Positions 1 to 8,557 of a stretch of 64,000 bases of DNA are shown one piece after another. Each line of letters begins with the position of its first letter. Position 1 is the stretch's first letter. Below the pieces are notes generated by a model. That model was not told the origin of the DNA, ran no database searches, and saw only the letters and a program-made list of their open reading frames with translations. Source of the DNA: JALYYC01 sp039922495 (GTDB lineage: Bacteria; Chloroflexota; Dormibacteria; CF-121). Location: the NCBI GenBank assembly GCA_039922495.1, contig JBDTEO010000006.1, positions 83,558-147,557 of the forward strand, read 5' to 3'. The position numbers were made by a program, and so were the translations under genes.

Positions 1-46
1 ATCCGTCCCGAAATCGGCCGAGGCGCTAGCTGCGTGAGGGATCCTC

Positions 47-76
47 TTGACACAGACGACAAGCCCATGCTATGAC
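47..76 (+). promoter_or_regulatory. sigma-70-type promoter for the cNMP-binding gene
   Basis: A perfect -35 (TTGACA, 47-52) is followed 17-18 bp later by a TATGAC/CTATGA -10 at 70-76. The start codon at 116 lies about 30 nt beyond the expected transcription start and is preceded by GGAGGA. This is sequence resemblance only. Confidence 0.5.
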
Positions 77-115
77 GGGGCCGAAGAGTCGGGCTGAGCG
101 TCGGGGAGGACCACC

Positions 116-748
116 ATGCAGGACCGGGTAAGCGAGCCGAACATCGTTGGCGGGGCCATTCGCGGCATTGTCGTTGGTGGGATCCTCGGAGCGATCATTG
201 GGGGAGTCGAAGGCGCGCTCATCTCGGGTCTCGGCGTCGGGGTGGGTATCGCTACCGGTGTTGTTGCGGGGGCCGTCCCCGGAGGGGTGGTCGGCGCACT
301 CCTGACCACACGAATTCACCGTGATCTCGTTCGCGCCTTCCCATCTCTGACTGAGGAAGAGGCGGTTGGCGCATCGTCACACCTCGGGCGGATGACGGCA
401 CAGCCGGGCGAGACGCTGGTCCGCCAGGGTGACCTCGCGGAACAGGTATACGTTGTCTCGCGTGGCGAGGTGGAGGTTATCCGCAGTGAGGCGGGCGTGG
501 AAAGCCGCGTGGCGGTACTTGGTCCTGGCGAGTTCTTCGGCGAGATTGGCGTTATGCGCGAGACCCCGCGAACGGCCACGGTACGAGCATCGAAGCCGAC
601 CGAGGTGCTCAAGCTCGACAGCGCTGCCTTCAAGAGATTCGTCGGTACATCGAGTGGCCGGCCCGAGCTCGAAAAGACCGTGGACAAGCGTCTGGGCGAC
701 CTCGAGCGAACGCGCCAAGCTCCCCAGGGTCAAGAACCGGCGTCGTAG
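116..748 (+). CDS. membrane-linked cyclic-nucleotide-binding domain protein
   Basis: The 210-aa product has two parts. Residues about 10-66 are almost entirely Gly, Ala, Val and Ile with repeated small-residue spacing, a glycine-zipper-like stretch that probably inserts in or packs against the membrane. Residues about 85-175 form a CRP/PKA-type cyclic nucleotide-binding domain: the beta-barrel core is followed by the phosphate-binding cassette FFGEIGVM..TPRTATV, including the Glu and Arg that contact cyclic nucleotides in the family. No helix-turn-helix follows, so it is not a CRP-type regulator. The start has a good GGAGGA ribosome site 9 nt upstream. The ligand and effector function are unknown. 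Related domains occur in sensors, channels and transporters, but no catalytic partner is encoded beside it. Confidence 0.75.
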   Translation: MQDRVSEPNIVGGAIRGIVVGGILGAIIGGVEGALISGLGVGVGIATGVVAGAVPGGVVGALLTTRIHRDLVRAFPSLTEEEAVGASSHLGRMTAQPGETLVRQGDLAEQVYVVSRGEVEVIRSEAGVESRVAVLGPGEFFGEIGVMRETPRTATVRASKPTEVLKLDSAAFKRFVGTSSGRPELEKTVDKRLGDLERTRQAPQGQEPAS

Positions 749-756
749 CTTCGAAA

Positions 757-828
757 TAGGGGCGGAGAGGATCGAACTCTCGACACCCTGCTTAAAAGGC
801 AGGTGCTCTACCACTGAGCTACACCCCC
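757..828 (-). tRNA. tRNA-Lys (anticodon TTT)
   Basis: The minus strand folds as a full cloverleaf: acceptor GGGGGTG with CGCCCCT (one G-U at each of pairs 1 and 6), D-arm GCTC/GAGC, anticodon stem CTGCC/GGCAG around a CTTTTAA loop giving anticodon TTT, and T-arm GAGAG-TTCGATC-CTCTC. The discriminator base is A and CCA is not encoded. It lies tail-to-tail with the cNMP-binding gene. Confidence 0.95.
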
Positions 829-866
829 GCCCCGAATTATAGGAAGGGGTGTTTGACGAGCTGGGC

Positions 867-1013
867 TCAGCCGCCGAACTTATTGAAGATGTTGAAGACC
901 GGGGTGTAGGCCTGCGTGAATGCCTGCCAGCTCAGCCAGGCGATGGTGAGCAGAATCCCGATGATCAGCACTGCTTCCACCATGTCGATCCAGTGGTGCA
1001 TGTGCCGTGCCAT
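867..1013 (-). CDS. small single-span membrane protein (48 aa)
   Basis: A 48-residue ORF with a strong AGGAGG ribosome site (1023-1028) nine bases before the ATG. The product starts with a His-rich amphipathic segment (MARHMHHWIDMVEA), then one hydrophobic span at about residues 14-30, and ends NKFGG. It resembles no family I can name. The good ribosome site and the tidy membrane-helix composition argue that it is real. Function unknown. Confidence 0.6.
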   Translation of the reverse strand: MARHMHHWIDMVEAVLIIGILLTIAWLSWQAFTQAYTPVFNIFNKFGG

Positions 1014-1105
1014 TGACCCAAACCTCCTGGAATGAGCGTAAGGCTGGTCGAAATGACCGTCAATAGGCCGAATGGACGTTCACCAGCTTGGTAGACTCCG
1101 AAGCC

Positions 1106-1678
1106 ATGCCGAGCACGCGAGCCGAGGCGTGGGAGACCCTGAACGAATTCACCAAAACCCCGCACCTGATCAAGCACGGGCTGGGCGTCGAGGCGGCCAT
1201 GCGCGCCTACGCCCCCCGTTACGGCGGCAATCTGGAGACCTGGGGCATCGCCGGATTGCTCCATGACTTCGATTACGAGCGTTTCCCCGAGGTGGGCGAG
1301 CACGCCGTCAAGGGGGCCGCAATCCTCAAGGAGCGCGGCTGGCCGGAAGAGATCTGGTACACGGTGCTGTCCCACGCCGACTACGCCAACGCGCCCCGCA
1401 CGACGCCGATGCAGAAGGTCCTGTACGCCGCCGACGAGCTGGTCGGCTTCGTCGCGGCCGTCGCCCTCGTCCGGCCCAGCAAGGCTGTCGCGGACGTCGA
1501 CGTGGCGTCGGTCAAGAAGAAGTTCAAGGACAAGGCGTTTGCCCGCGGCGTTCACCGGGAGCAGATTTTCACCGGGACGGAAGCGCTGGGCGTTCCGCTC
1601 GACGAGCACATCCAGGTCGTGATCGACGCCCTGAAGGCGAACGCCGAGCCGCTTGGGCTGGCCGGGGTCCCCGCCTAG
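1106..1678 (+). CDS. HD-domain phosphohydrolase-like protein
   Basis: The 190-aa product carries HD-domain metal-ligand motifs: an early His in TPHLIKHGL, the paired LLHDFDYE near residue 55, and LSHADY near residue 90. HD proteins are usually metal-dependent phosphohydrolases acting on nucleotides or phosphate esters; the substrate cannot be read from the sequence. I start at ATG 1106 because homologous-looking sequence (MPSTRAEAWE) begins there; an in-frame TTG at 1088 would add six residues. Its stop codon overlaps that of the convergent ABC ATPase gene. Confidence 0.75.
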   Translation: MPSTRAEAWETLNEFTKTPHLIKHGLGVEAAMRAYAPRYGGNLETWGIAGLLHDFDYERFPEVGEHAVKGAAILKERGWPEEIWYTVLSHADYANAPRTTPMQKVLYAADELVGFVAAVALVRPSKAVADVDVASVKKKFKDKAFARGVHREQIFTGTEALGVPLDEHIQVVIDALKANAEPLGLAGVPA

Positions 1679-2328
1679 TTCAGCTGTCCGTCCCGCATCT
1701 GCAGGACGCGATCGGCGCCGGTCAGCATCGCCGGATCGTGGGTGACGACCACGACGCTGCCCTGACGATCGGTGCGGTACTCGGCGAGCAGGTTGATCAC
1801 GTCGCGGCCGGTCGCCTGGTCGAGGGATGCGGTCGGTTCATCGGCAAAGACGACCGCCGGTCGGTGGACCATTGCCCTGGCCACGGCCACGCGCTGCCGC
1901 TCGCCGATCGATAGCTCGTAGGGCCGATTCCGCATCTTGTCCCCGAGGCCCACCCGCCTGAGGAGTTCCTGGGCGTAGGCGGCCGTGTCGTGATTCCGCC
2001 TGACCGCGCCGACCATCACGTTCTCCAACGCACTGAGGTAGTTGATCAGGAAATGCTGCTGGAAGACGAAGCCGAAGCGGTGGCGGCGCAGCCGCATGAG
2101 TCCCGGGATCGACATCGCCCCGTACTCCTGCTCGTCGAACGTCACGCTGCCCCTGGTCGGACGCTTCAGTCCCGAGAGCAAGTACATCAGGGAGCTTTTC
2201 CCTGAGCCGGACGGCCCGATCAAGCCGATGAAGCTGCCACGCTCGACCGCCAGCGACACGGTGTTGACCGCATGGGCGACGGAGGCGCCGCTGCGATAAT
2301 CGAGGGCGAGGTCCTGGGCGCGAAGCAT
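1675..2328 (-). CDS. ABC transporter ATP-binding protein, LolD/MacB type
   Basis: The 217-aa ATPase has a Walker A GPSGSGKSS near residue 40, an ABC signature LSIGERQRV near 140, a Walker B VVFADEPTASLD near 160 and a switch His in VVVTHD. This length and the ADEPTASLD form are typical of the LolD/MacB/FtsE group, which powers mechanotransmission or lipoprotein/peptide export rather than import. It follows the FtsX-like permease gene with a one-base TGATG overlap and a GGAGGG ribosome site inside the upstream gene, so the two are co-translated as one transporter. Confidence 0.88.
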   Translation of the reverse strand: MLRAQDLALDYRSGASVAHAVNTVSLAVERGSFIGLIGPSGSGKSSLMYLLSGLKRPTRGSVTFDEQEYGAMSIPGLMRLRRHRFGFVFQQHFLINYLSALENVMVGAVRRNHDTAAYAQELLRRVGLGDKMRNRPYELSIGERQRVAVARAMVHRPAVVFADEPTASLDQATGRDVINLLAEYRTDRQGSVVVVTHDPAMLTGADRVLQMRDGQLN

Positions 2329-4076
2329 CAGTCCCTCCGCTCGATGATGGAGATTGGATCGAGCCGAAGCAGCTGCCAGGCGACGGTGCCCATCCCGAAG
2401 ACGAAGACCATCAGGGGGATCGGGAGCGTGTGCGTGATCAACAGCCCCCAGTCGAAGACGTTCATCAAGAGGCCGTGGGGCACGATGAAGACGCTGTTGA
2501 ACCAGCCGAGCACGGCGACACCGAGCCCGACGCCAAGGACCCAGGCGGCCAGCGTCACGCCAAGAGACTCCCCGGCGACCCGCAGAATCAGGCCCCAGCG
2601 GCTATAGCCGATGGCGGCGAGCAGGCCGAACTCGTTCATGCGCTGGCGGAAAAAGAGATGGTTCAGAAGGCCGACCACAAGCGCCATGACGATCGTGACC
2701 AGGATGATCAGGAACTTGTTGATGGTGTCGAGGTTGGCGATCAGGCTGTCGATCTTGCCCTTGATGTAGGCCCAGTCGAAGAGGCGGAAAGGCTGGTTGC
2801 CGATCAGGCGCACCATCTGGTCATGGACCTGCTGCTCGTGGCCCGCTAACGGGACCACGACCAGCCCCTGATACCGGCGCTCGAAGAGATAATGCTGCGT
2901 CATATATTCGAGCGGGATCACGCCGATCCGGGTGGGTCCGTGCAGGATGCCGACGACCGTGAAGGTGTCGGGGAGGCGGTCCAGCTCATCGATGGCGTTC
3001 CCGACCTTGCCGCCAACGCCGACATTTCGAGCTCGCGCGACCTCCTCGGAGATGGCGATCTCGTTGACGTTGGCTCGAGGGAGACGGCCGGCCACGAGCT
3101 GATCGTCGTAGAGGGTGAGCAGCCGTTGCATGCCGCTCTGATCGACGCCGTAGAGATCGAACTGGGCGTTGCCCGCGAGCAGATTGATGTCGAGGTTGGA
3201 GTACGCATCACGGCGCACGAAGTCGGCGCCCGAGATCTTCGCGCTCGCCGCCTGCAGCTGGTCGAGGCCGGGCTGGGGGGCCTCGAACGAACCGAGACTG
3301 GCGGTCAATCCATCGAGCGCGACTTTGAATTGATCGATCGCCTGGCTCGGCGACGGCGGAACGGGGAGGTTCGAGATCGCCGCACCCGCGTTGTTCAGGG
3401 CGGCGGTGTCGCGGTTCATGTTGAGCAGGGACTGCTGCAGGCCGGCTGCATCCGATGAGGCGGCCGTTGCGGCGCTGTGCAGGCGGGCGATCTGCGCCGT
3501 GTCGGGAAGGATCGACCGCAGAATGGTCTGGTGTTGCTGGATGTAGGTGAACAAGGGAGTCGGATCGGTCGGGTTCTGGCTCAACTTTTGCTCCAGCTCG
3601 GTAAAGGCCTTTTCCTCGGCCTGGAGGCGCTGAACCCGGACGATGAGGTCGCCCAGCGGTAGGAGGTCGCCACGGAGGCGCGCCGCGTAATAGCGAGCGT
3701 TGCTGGCATCGATCTGCAACTTCTGGACGAGTGGAAGCTGGGCCCGGACCTGGGCCGGGAGCGCTGTCACCGCGTCGTAGTAGGAGGAGATCCCGCCAGG
3801 GCCATCCAGCGTCTCGAGCTGCGATTTGACATCGCGCAGGTGCGAGAGCGACGTTTGCAGCGGGTTGGCGAGGTCCTGGTCCCTGGTCGCCTTGGGCGCG
3901 ACCAGGATCAGCTTCTGGTAACTACCGTAGGTGGCGTAGGCGGTCTCCTTGGCCGACGCCAGCAGCGAATCGGTGACCACGACGCCCAGGATGGCGAGCG
4001 CCAAGATCCCAATGACAGGAATCACCTTGCGCTTGTTGCGCAGGTAGAAGTGCCACAGCGAGAGGGGATTCTCCAT
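2328..4076 (-). CDS. MacB/FtsX-like ABC permease with long extracytoplasmic domain
   Basis: The 582-aa product has one membrane span at about residues 16-35, a roughly 400-residue extracytoplasmic part, and three C-terminal spans (about 450-475, 500-525, 545-570) with the FtsX-type core (IGYSRWGLILRVAGES). The first half of the external domain is rich in long amphipathic helices with heptad-like Leu/Ala/Gln spacing, probably a coiled coil; the second half (about 285-430) looks like the MacB periplasmic core. It pairs with the ATPase encoded immediately downstream. In a monoderm it could export an antimicrobial or lipid, or act as a mechanotransducer on cell-wall enzymes; the substrate is unknown. 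Confidence 0.8.
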   Translation of the reverse strand: MENPLSLWHFYLRNKRKVIPVIGILALAILGVVVTDSLLASAKETAYATYGSYQKLILVAPKATRDQDLANPLQTSLSHLRDVKSQLETLDGPGGISSYYDAVTALPAQVRAQLPLVQKLQIDASNARYYAARLRGDLLPLGDLIVRVQRLQAEEKAFTELEQKLSQNPTDPTPLFTYIQQHQTILRSILPDTAQIARLHSAATAASSDAAGLQQSLLNMNRDTAALNNAGAAISNLPVPPSPSQAIDQFKVALDGLTASLGSFEAPQPGLDQLQAASAKISGADFVRRDAYSNLDINLLAGNAQFDLYGVDQSGMQRLLTLYDDQLVAGRLPRANVNEIAISEEVARARNVGVGGKVGNAIDELDRLPDTFTVVGILHGPTRIGVIPLEYMTQHYLFERRYQGLVVVPLAGHEQQVHDQMVRLIGNQPFRLFDWAYIKGKIDSLIANLDTINKFLIILVTIVMALVVGLLNHLFFRQRMNEFGLLAAIGYSRWGLILRVAGESLGVTLAAWVLGVGLGVAVLGWFNSVFIVPHGLLMNVFDWGLLITHTLPIPLMVFVFGMGTVAWQLLRLDPISIIERRD

Positions 4077-4109
4077 GCACGCTCATTTCATGATAGGTGG
4101 CATCCGAAA

Positions 4110-5009
4110 TCAAACGGCGCGCTGAACTCGCCGAGCCGTTTTCCGCCGCCTGGGTGGGACTGCGGCCGGCAGGGCGCGCGGGTAGGTGCCAAGCACCTCA
4201 AGGAAGGTCGTCACCCGGCGGGCGGCCCGGATCGAGGCCGCTACCGGCCTATCCGACCGCCGTCCGTCGAGGTCGAGATAGAAGACGTACTCCCAGGGCG
4301 GTTCTCGGCGAGGCCGCGACTCGAGCTTGGACAGGTTGACGTCCGCGTCTTTGAAGCAGGCGAGCAGGTCAAAAAGCGCGCCGGGTTCGTTGCGGACGGC
4401 GCAGACCAGCGAGGTCTTCCACCCGAGGGACTTCCGGTTGAGCGGTGGGGGTTTCGGCCGCCCCGGACCGCGCCGGCTGACCAGAAAGAAGCGCGTGATG
4501 TTGTCGCCGACGGTCTGGATACGCTCGGACAGAACCGCCAGTCCGTAGAGGTCGGCCGCCCGGCGGCTGGCGATCGCGGCCTGGTCCGGCCGGCCCTCCG
4601 CCTGGACGATCCGGGCCGCTCCCGCCGTGTCGTAGGTCGGAATCGGCTCAAGGCCCTCGCGCACCACGAAGGCCTCACACTGGGCCAGTGCCTGGGGATG
4701 CGAGAGGACACGCGTGAGACCCGCGCGCGGGCTGTCGGGCAGCGTCAGCAGGCAGTGGTCGACCTGCAGCGCGACCTCGCCGACGACCATCACCCGGTAC
4801 TCGAGAAGCAGGTCATACGTCTCGAGCACGCTGCCGGCCTGCGAGTTCTCGATCGGCACCAGCGCCAGGTCGATGGTGCGGTCGGCCACGCGGTGGAAGA
4901 CGTGCCGCAGGGTGCGTAACGCCACCGGTTCGGCCGACGGATAGTGCTGATGGAGGGCCTCTTCGGAGTACGCGCCGGGCTCCCCTTGATAACCGATCGT
5001 GATCGCCAT
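4110..5009 (-). CDS. pheA: prephenate dehydratase
   Basis: Converts prephenate to phenylpyruvate in phenylalanine synthesis. The 299-aa protein starts with the catalytic fold motif GYQGEPGAYSEEA, carries LVPIENSQAG (the usual VPIENS-G motif) near residue 60 and the catalytic TRF motif in NITRFFLVS near 175. A C-terminal ACT domain at about 195-280 holds the Phe-binding ESRP-type segment (NLSKLESRP), so feedback inhibition by phenylalanine is expected. There is no fused chorismate mutase. I use ATG 5009 (MAITIGYQ); an upstream TTG at 5033 would add eight residues. Its ATG shares a CCATGG palindrome with the proposed start of the divergent acyl-CoA dehydrogenase. Confidence 0.93.
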   Translation of the reverse strand: MAITIGYQGEPGAYSEEALHQHYPSAEPVALRTLRHVFHRVADRTIDLALVPIENSQAGSVLETYDLLLEYRVMVVGEVALQVDHCLLTLPDSPRAGLTRVLSHPQALAQCEAFVVREGLEPIPTYDTAGAARIVQAEGRPDQAAIASRRAADLYGLAVLSERIQTVGDNITRFFLVSRRGPGRPKPPPLNRKSLGWKTSLVCAVRNEPGALFDLLACFKDADVNLSKLESRPRREPPWEYVFYLDLDGRRSDRPVAASIRAARRVTTFLEVLGTYPRALPAAVPPRRRKTARRVQRAV

Positions 5010-6204
5010 GGAGATTCCAGCCACTCTATACAATGAGGTCGTTTTGCCTCCCCTCGTGGATTTTTATCGCGTCGATGACCTGTTGAGCGAGGAGGAGCGA
5101 CTGGTCCGCGGGACCATCGGTCGCTTCGTCGACGACCGCTTTCTTCCGCTGGTCGCGGAGCACTATGAGCGCGGCACGTTCCCCTCCGAAATCGTTCCAG
5201 AGCTTGCCCGGCTCGGCGTGTTTGGGATGCACCTCCACGGTTACGGCGCGGCCGGGCTGTCGAACGTGATGTACGGGCTCGCCTGCCAGGAGCTGGAGCG
5301 TGGCGACAGCGGCCTGCGGAGCTTCGTCTCCGTGCAGGGATCGCTCTGCATGTTTCCGATCAACCGCTACGGCTCCGAGGAGCAGAAAACACGCTGGCTG
5401 CCGCCGATGGCGAAGGGCGAGGTGATCGGGTGCTTCGGTCTGACCGAGCCGGAGTTCGGGTCGAATCCGGCCGGCATGGCGACGCGTGCGCGGCGAGACG
5501 GCGATGACTGGGTCCTGAATGGGACCAAGCGATGGATCACCAACGGCAACGTGGCCGACCTCGCCATCGTCTGGGCGCGGACCGACGAGGGGATTCGCGG
5601 CTTCCTGGTGGAGAAGGGCACGAAAGGGTTCGAGGCGCGTCAGATCCATCACAAGCTGTCGATGCGGGCCTCAGTGACGTCGGAGCTCATCCTCGATGAC
5701 TGCCGCATCCCGGCCGCGAACGAGTTACCGGGGGCCCGGGGCCTCAAAGGTCCGCTGTCCTGTCTCAACGAGGCGCGTTTCGGGATCGTCTGGGGCGTTC
5801 TCGGCGCGGCGATCGCCTGTTATCAGAGCGCACTGGATTACGCCAAGGCGCGGGTGCAGTTCGACAAACCGATCGCCGGCTATCAGCTCACCCAGGAGAA
5901 GCTGGTCAACATGCTGACCGAAATCACCAAGGGCCAGCTGCTGGCGCTCCAGCTTGGGCGCCTCAAAGACCAGGGCAAAGCCACGGCGACCCAGATCTCG
6001 ATGGGGAAGCTGAACAATGTCCGCGAGGCGCTCCAGATTGCGCGCGAAGCCCGCACGATTCTCGGCGGCAACGGGATCAGCCTCGAGTACCCAGTCATGC
6101 GGCACATGGCGAACCTGGAAACCGTTCTCACCTACGAGGGCACCAGCGAGATCCATCTGCTCGCGGTCGGCGAAGAGATCACCGGGCTGCCCGCCTTCAA
6201 ATAA
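5008..6204 (+). CDS. acyl-CoA dehydrogenase, glutaryl-CoA dehydrogenase-like
   Basis: An FAD-dependent flavoenzyme that oxidises acyl-CoA at the alpha-beta bond and passes electrons to ETF. Signature 1 appears as CFGLTEPEFGSNPAGM near residue 150, the C-terminal signature as ILGGNGISLEYPVMRHMANLE near 350, and the catalytic base is the Glu of TYEGTSEIH at about residue 377. The CFGLTEP motif and the RSFVSVQ..LCMFPI segment are closer to glutaryl-CoA dehydrogenase than to short-chain enzymes, so lysine/tryptophan degradation is plausible, but substrate assignment is inference. Start choice is uncertain: ATG 5008 overlaps the divergent pheA start, while GTG 5056 would leave about 46 bp for promoters. 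Confidence 0.85.
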   Translation: MEIPATLYNEVVLPPLVDFYRVDDLLSEEERLVRGTIGRFVDDRFLPLVAEHYERGTFPSEIVPELARLGVFGMHLHGYGAAGLSNVMYGLACQELERGDSGLRSFVSVQGSLCMFPINRYGSEEQKTRWLPPMAKGEVIGCFGLTEPEFGSNPAGMATRARRDGDDWVLNGTKRWITNGNVADLAIVWARTDEGIRGFLVEKGTKGFEARQIHHKLSMRASVTSELILDDCRIPAANELPGARGLKGPLSCLNEARFGIVWGVLGAAIACYQSALDYAKARVQFDKPIAGYQLTQEKLVNMLTEITKGQLLALQLGRLKDQGKATATQISMGKLNNVREALQIAREARTILGGNGISLEYPVMRHMANLETVLTYEGTSEIHLLAVGEEITGLPAFK

Positions 6205-6214
6205 CGCGGCGGCG

Positions 6215-6961
6215 CTAGGGGCGGATCTCTCGCGGCTTGTTGGTGTAGATCGCGTTCGCCGAGAGCGCCCGGGACCAGGCCAGGGCGAGCGGGTCGTCGA
6301 CGGTCCAGACGCCGATCAGCTTGCCGGCGGCGTGCAACTCGACGGCCGTGTCGGGATCGATCGATGCCCAGTGGGGGCAGAAGACCTCGGCACCGGCATC
6401 GGCCATCACCCGCAGTGGATCGACTGGCCGTGACGCCATCAGCACGCCGGTCATGATGCGCGGCTCGAGTTCACGGATGCGCTTGACGCTCCGGTGATCG
6501 AAGGAAATGACGATCACCTCCTGGATCATGCTCGCCGCCGTCACGGCCCGAACGACGCGGCTCTCGATCCCTTCGTACGGCAGCGGAAGGTTCTTGATCT
6601 CGATCGCGACGCCGACCTTGCCCCGGGCCAGGTCGAGGACCTCGGCCAGGCTGGGAATCGTTTCGCCGCCAAAGCGGGGGTCCTTCCACGAGCCGGCGTC
6701 AAAGCCTTTGAGCTCGGCGAGGGTGTAGTCGCGCACCAGTCCGCTGCCAGTGGTCGTGCGGTCGATCAGGTGGTCGTGGACGACGACCAGCTCCCGGTCG
6801 TCCGAGAGATGCACATCGCACTCGATCACGTCGACGCCCAGCTCGATGGCGGAGCGAAACGATGCCAGCGTGTTTTCTGGACACTCATCGGCATTGCCCC
6901 GATGACCCCCGAGCAGCGGGCGCCCACTTCGAAGCTTCACCTGGAGGGATTCCGCGGTCAA
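6215..6961 (-). CDS. glycerophosphodiester phosphodiesterase
   Basis: Hydrolyses glycerophosphodiesters to glycerol-3-phosphate and an alcohol. The 248-aa product has the family core: GHRGNADECPENTLASF near residue 18 (catalytic His, Arg and the PENT Glu), ECDVHLSDD near 50 (metal-binding Glu and Asp), VVHDHLIDRTT near 60 (second catalytic His), and the later EIKNL Glu near 120. No signal peptide is visible, so it is a cytosolic UgpQ-type enzyme. The start overlaps the stop of the aldehyde dehydrogenase gene by 4 bp, so the two form a short operon. Confidence 0.9.
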   Translation of the reverse strand: MTAESLQVKLRSGRPLLGGHRGNADECPENTLASFRSAIELGVDVIECDVHLSDDRELVVVHDHLIDRTTTGSGLVRDYTLAELKGFDAGSWKDPRFGGETIPSLAEVLDLARGKVGVAIEIKNLPLPYEGIESRVVRAVTAASMIQEVIVISFDHRSVKRIRELEPRIMTGVLMASRPVDPLRVMADAGAEVFCPHWASIDPDTAVELHAAGKLIGVWTVDDPLALAWSRALSANAIYTNKPREIRP

Positions 6962-8442
6962 CCCTCGCTTTTCTTCGATTGCCTCTCCACCGCAGGCGTG
7001 GGTTGGGTCTGGATGCCGATAAATTTCATCTCGGTCATCTCGTCGATGGCGTAGCGCACGCCCTCGCGGCCGAGGCCGCTCGACTTGATGCCCCCATACG
7101 GGTAGTTGTCCTGTCGGTAGATGGAGGACTCGTTGATCCAGACACCGCCGACAGCCAGGTCGCGTCCGAATCGCAACGCGCGATCGATGTTCTTCGTGAA
7201 GACGCCGGCCTGCAGGCCGTAGATCGAATCGTTCGCCTTCTCGATCGCCTCCTCGTCGTCATCGAAGGGCAAGACCGAGAGCACCGGCGCAAACACCTCC
7301 TGCAGGATCACCTTGAGGTCGTGCTTGGGGTTCACGATCACGGTGGGCTCGACGAAATGATCCCGCTGCGTCCCCCCGGTTGCGACCGTAGCCCCGCTCT
7401 GCCGGGCCTCGTTGACCCACGTGATGGTGCGCTCGATGGCGCTCTCGTCGATCAGCGGCCCCAGGTCGGTGGACTCATCGAGCGGGTCGCCCAGCTTGAG
7501 CGCTCGGACTTTTGGCAGGAACCGATCGAGGAACCGATCCAGGACGGTGCGCTGCACGTAGAGCCGCTGGGCGGAGATGCAGACCTGCCCGGCGTAGGCG
7601 AAGGCGGCGCGCACCATGGCGGTGGCCGCCAGGTCGAGGTCGGCATCGTCGCAGATGATGTTTGGCGAATTCGAGCCGAGCTCCAGGGTGACCCGCTTGA
7701 GCCCGGCGGCCTTCAGGAGTTGTTCGCCGACCTCCATGCTGCCGGTGAAGCTCACCTTGTTGATGCGCGGGTCACGCACCAGCGGATCGCCGATTGCGCC
7801 ACCGCTGCCGATGACGACATTGAGCGCGCCCGCCGGAAGGCCGGCGTCCTTCAGGGTTCGCGCGAGCTTCAGGGCGGACACCGGCGTCTTGCTGGCTGGC
7901 TTCAGGACAACCGTATTGCCCGCCGCCAGCGCGGGGGCAACCTTGTGGCTTACGAGGTTCAACGGGAAGTTGAAGGGGCTGATCGCGGCGACCACGCCGA
8001 TGGGCTGACGGACCACCAGGCCCCAGCGGTTCTCGCCGTTGAGGGCGGCGTCCATGGGCAGGGCTTCCCCGCTCATCGACTTGATCTGCTCGGCGGCGAA
8101 CAGGAAGACCTGGACCGATCGCATCACCTCGGCGCGGGCGTCTCGAATCGGCTTGCCGGCCTCCAGCGCGATCGTCCGGGCAAAATCCTCCTTGCGTTCG
8201 GCGATCAGATCCGAGGCGCGGCGCAGAATCCGTGCCTTTTCATGCGCGGGCATCCGGCGCATGACCGTCTCGAAGGTGCGCCGGGCCGAGGCGATCGCCG
8301 CTTCGAGATCGGCCGGGCTGGCCTGGGCGACTTCGGCGACGAGTTCGCCGTTGTACGGGCTGATCACCTTGATGGTGCCGGCGTGCGAGGGCACCTCGGC
8401 CCCGTCGATCCAGAGTCCCATCGGCTTCTCCGCCACGGCCAT
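6958..8442 (-). CDS. NAD(P)-dependent aldehyde dehydrogenase
   Basis: The 494-aa protein is full length for the ALDH superfamily. Seen directly: the oxyanion Asn region (SPFNFPLN), the coenzyme loop FTGSMEVGE, the catalytic base Glu in TLELGSNSP near residue 255, and the catalytic Cys in GQVCISAQR near 288. The QVCISAQR context is typical of the lactaldehyde/glyceraldehyde-type (non-phosphorylating) branch rather than of betaine aldehyde dehydrogenases. I start at ATG 8442 (MAVAEKPMGLW); the reading frame stays open further upstream but that sequence is Arg/Cys-rich and unlike ALDH. It is followed in a 4-bp overlap by the glycerophosphodiesterase gene, which suggests glycerol or phospholipid turnover. 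Confidence 0.88.
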   Translation of the reverse strand: MAVAEKPMGLWIDGAEVPSHAGTIKVISPYNGELVAEVAQASPADLEAAIASARRTFETVMRRMPAHEKARILRRASDLIAERKEDFARTIALEAGKPIRDARAEVMRSVQVFLFAAEQIKSMSGEALPMDAALNGENRWGLVVRQPIGVVAAISPFNFPLNLVSHKVAPALAAGNTVVLKPASKTPVSALKLARTLKDAGLPAGALNVVIGSGGAIGDPLVRDPRINKVSFTGSMEVGEQLLKAAGLKRVTLELGSNSPNIICDDADLDLAATAMVRAAFAYAGQVCISAQRLYVQRTVLDRFLDRFLPKVRALKLGDPLDESTDLGPLIDESAIERTITWVNEARQSGATVATGGTQRDHFVEPTVIVNPKHDLKVILQEVFAPVLSVLPFDDDEEAIEKANDSIYGLQAGVFTKNIDRALRFGRDLAVGGVWINESSIYRQDNYPYGGIKSSGLGREGVRYAIDEMTEMKFIGIQTQPTPAVERQSKKSEG

Positions 8443-8557
8443 GGGCCAATCGTACTTCGTCGCGAACTCTTTACATCGCCCCTGCAAGTGCAAGAAACCG
8501 CCGAACTCGGCGTGACACCAGCAGCGAACGGCGCACAACGCCGATTCGCGGGTGGCC

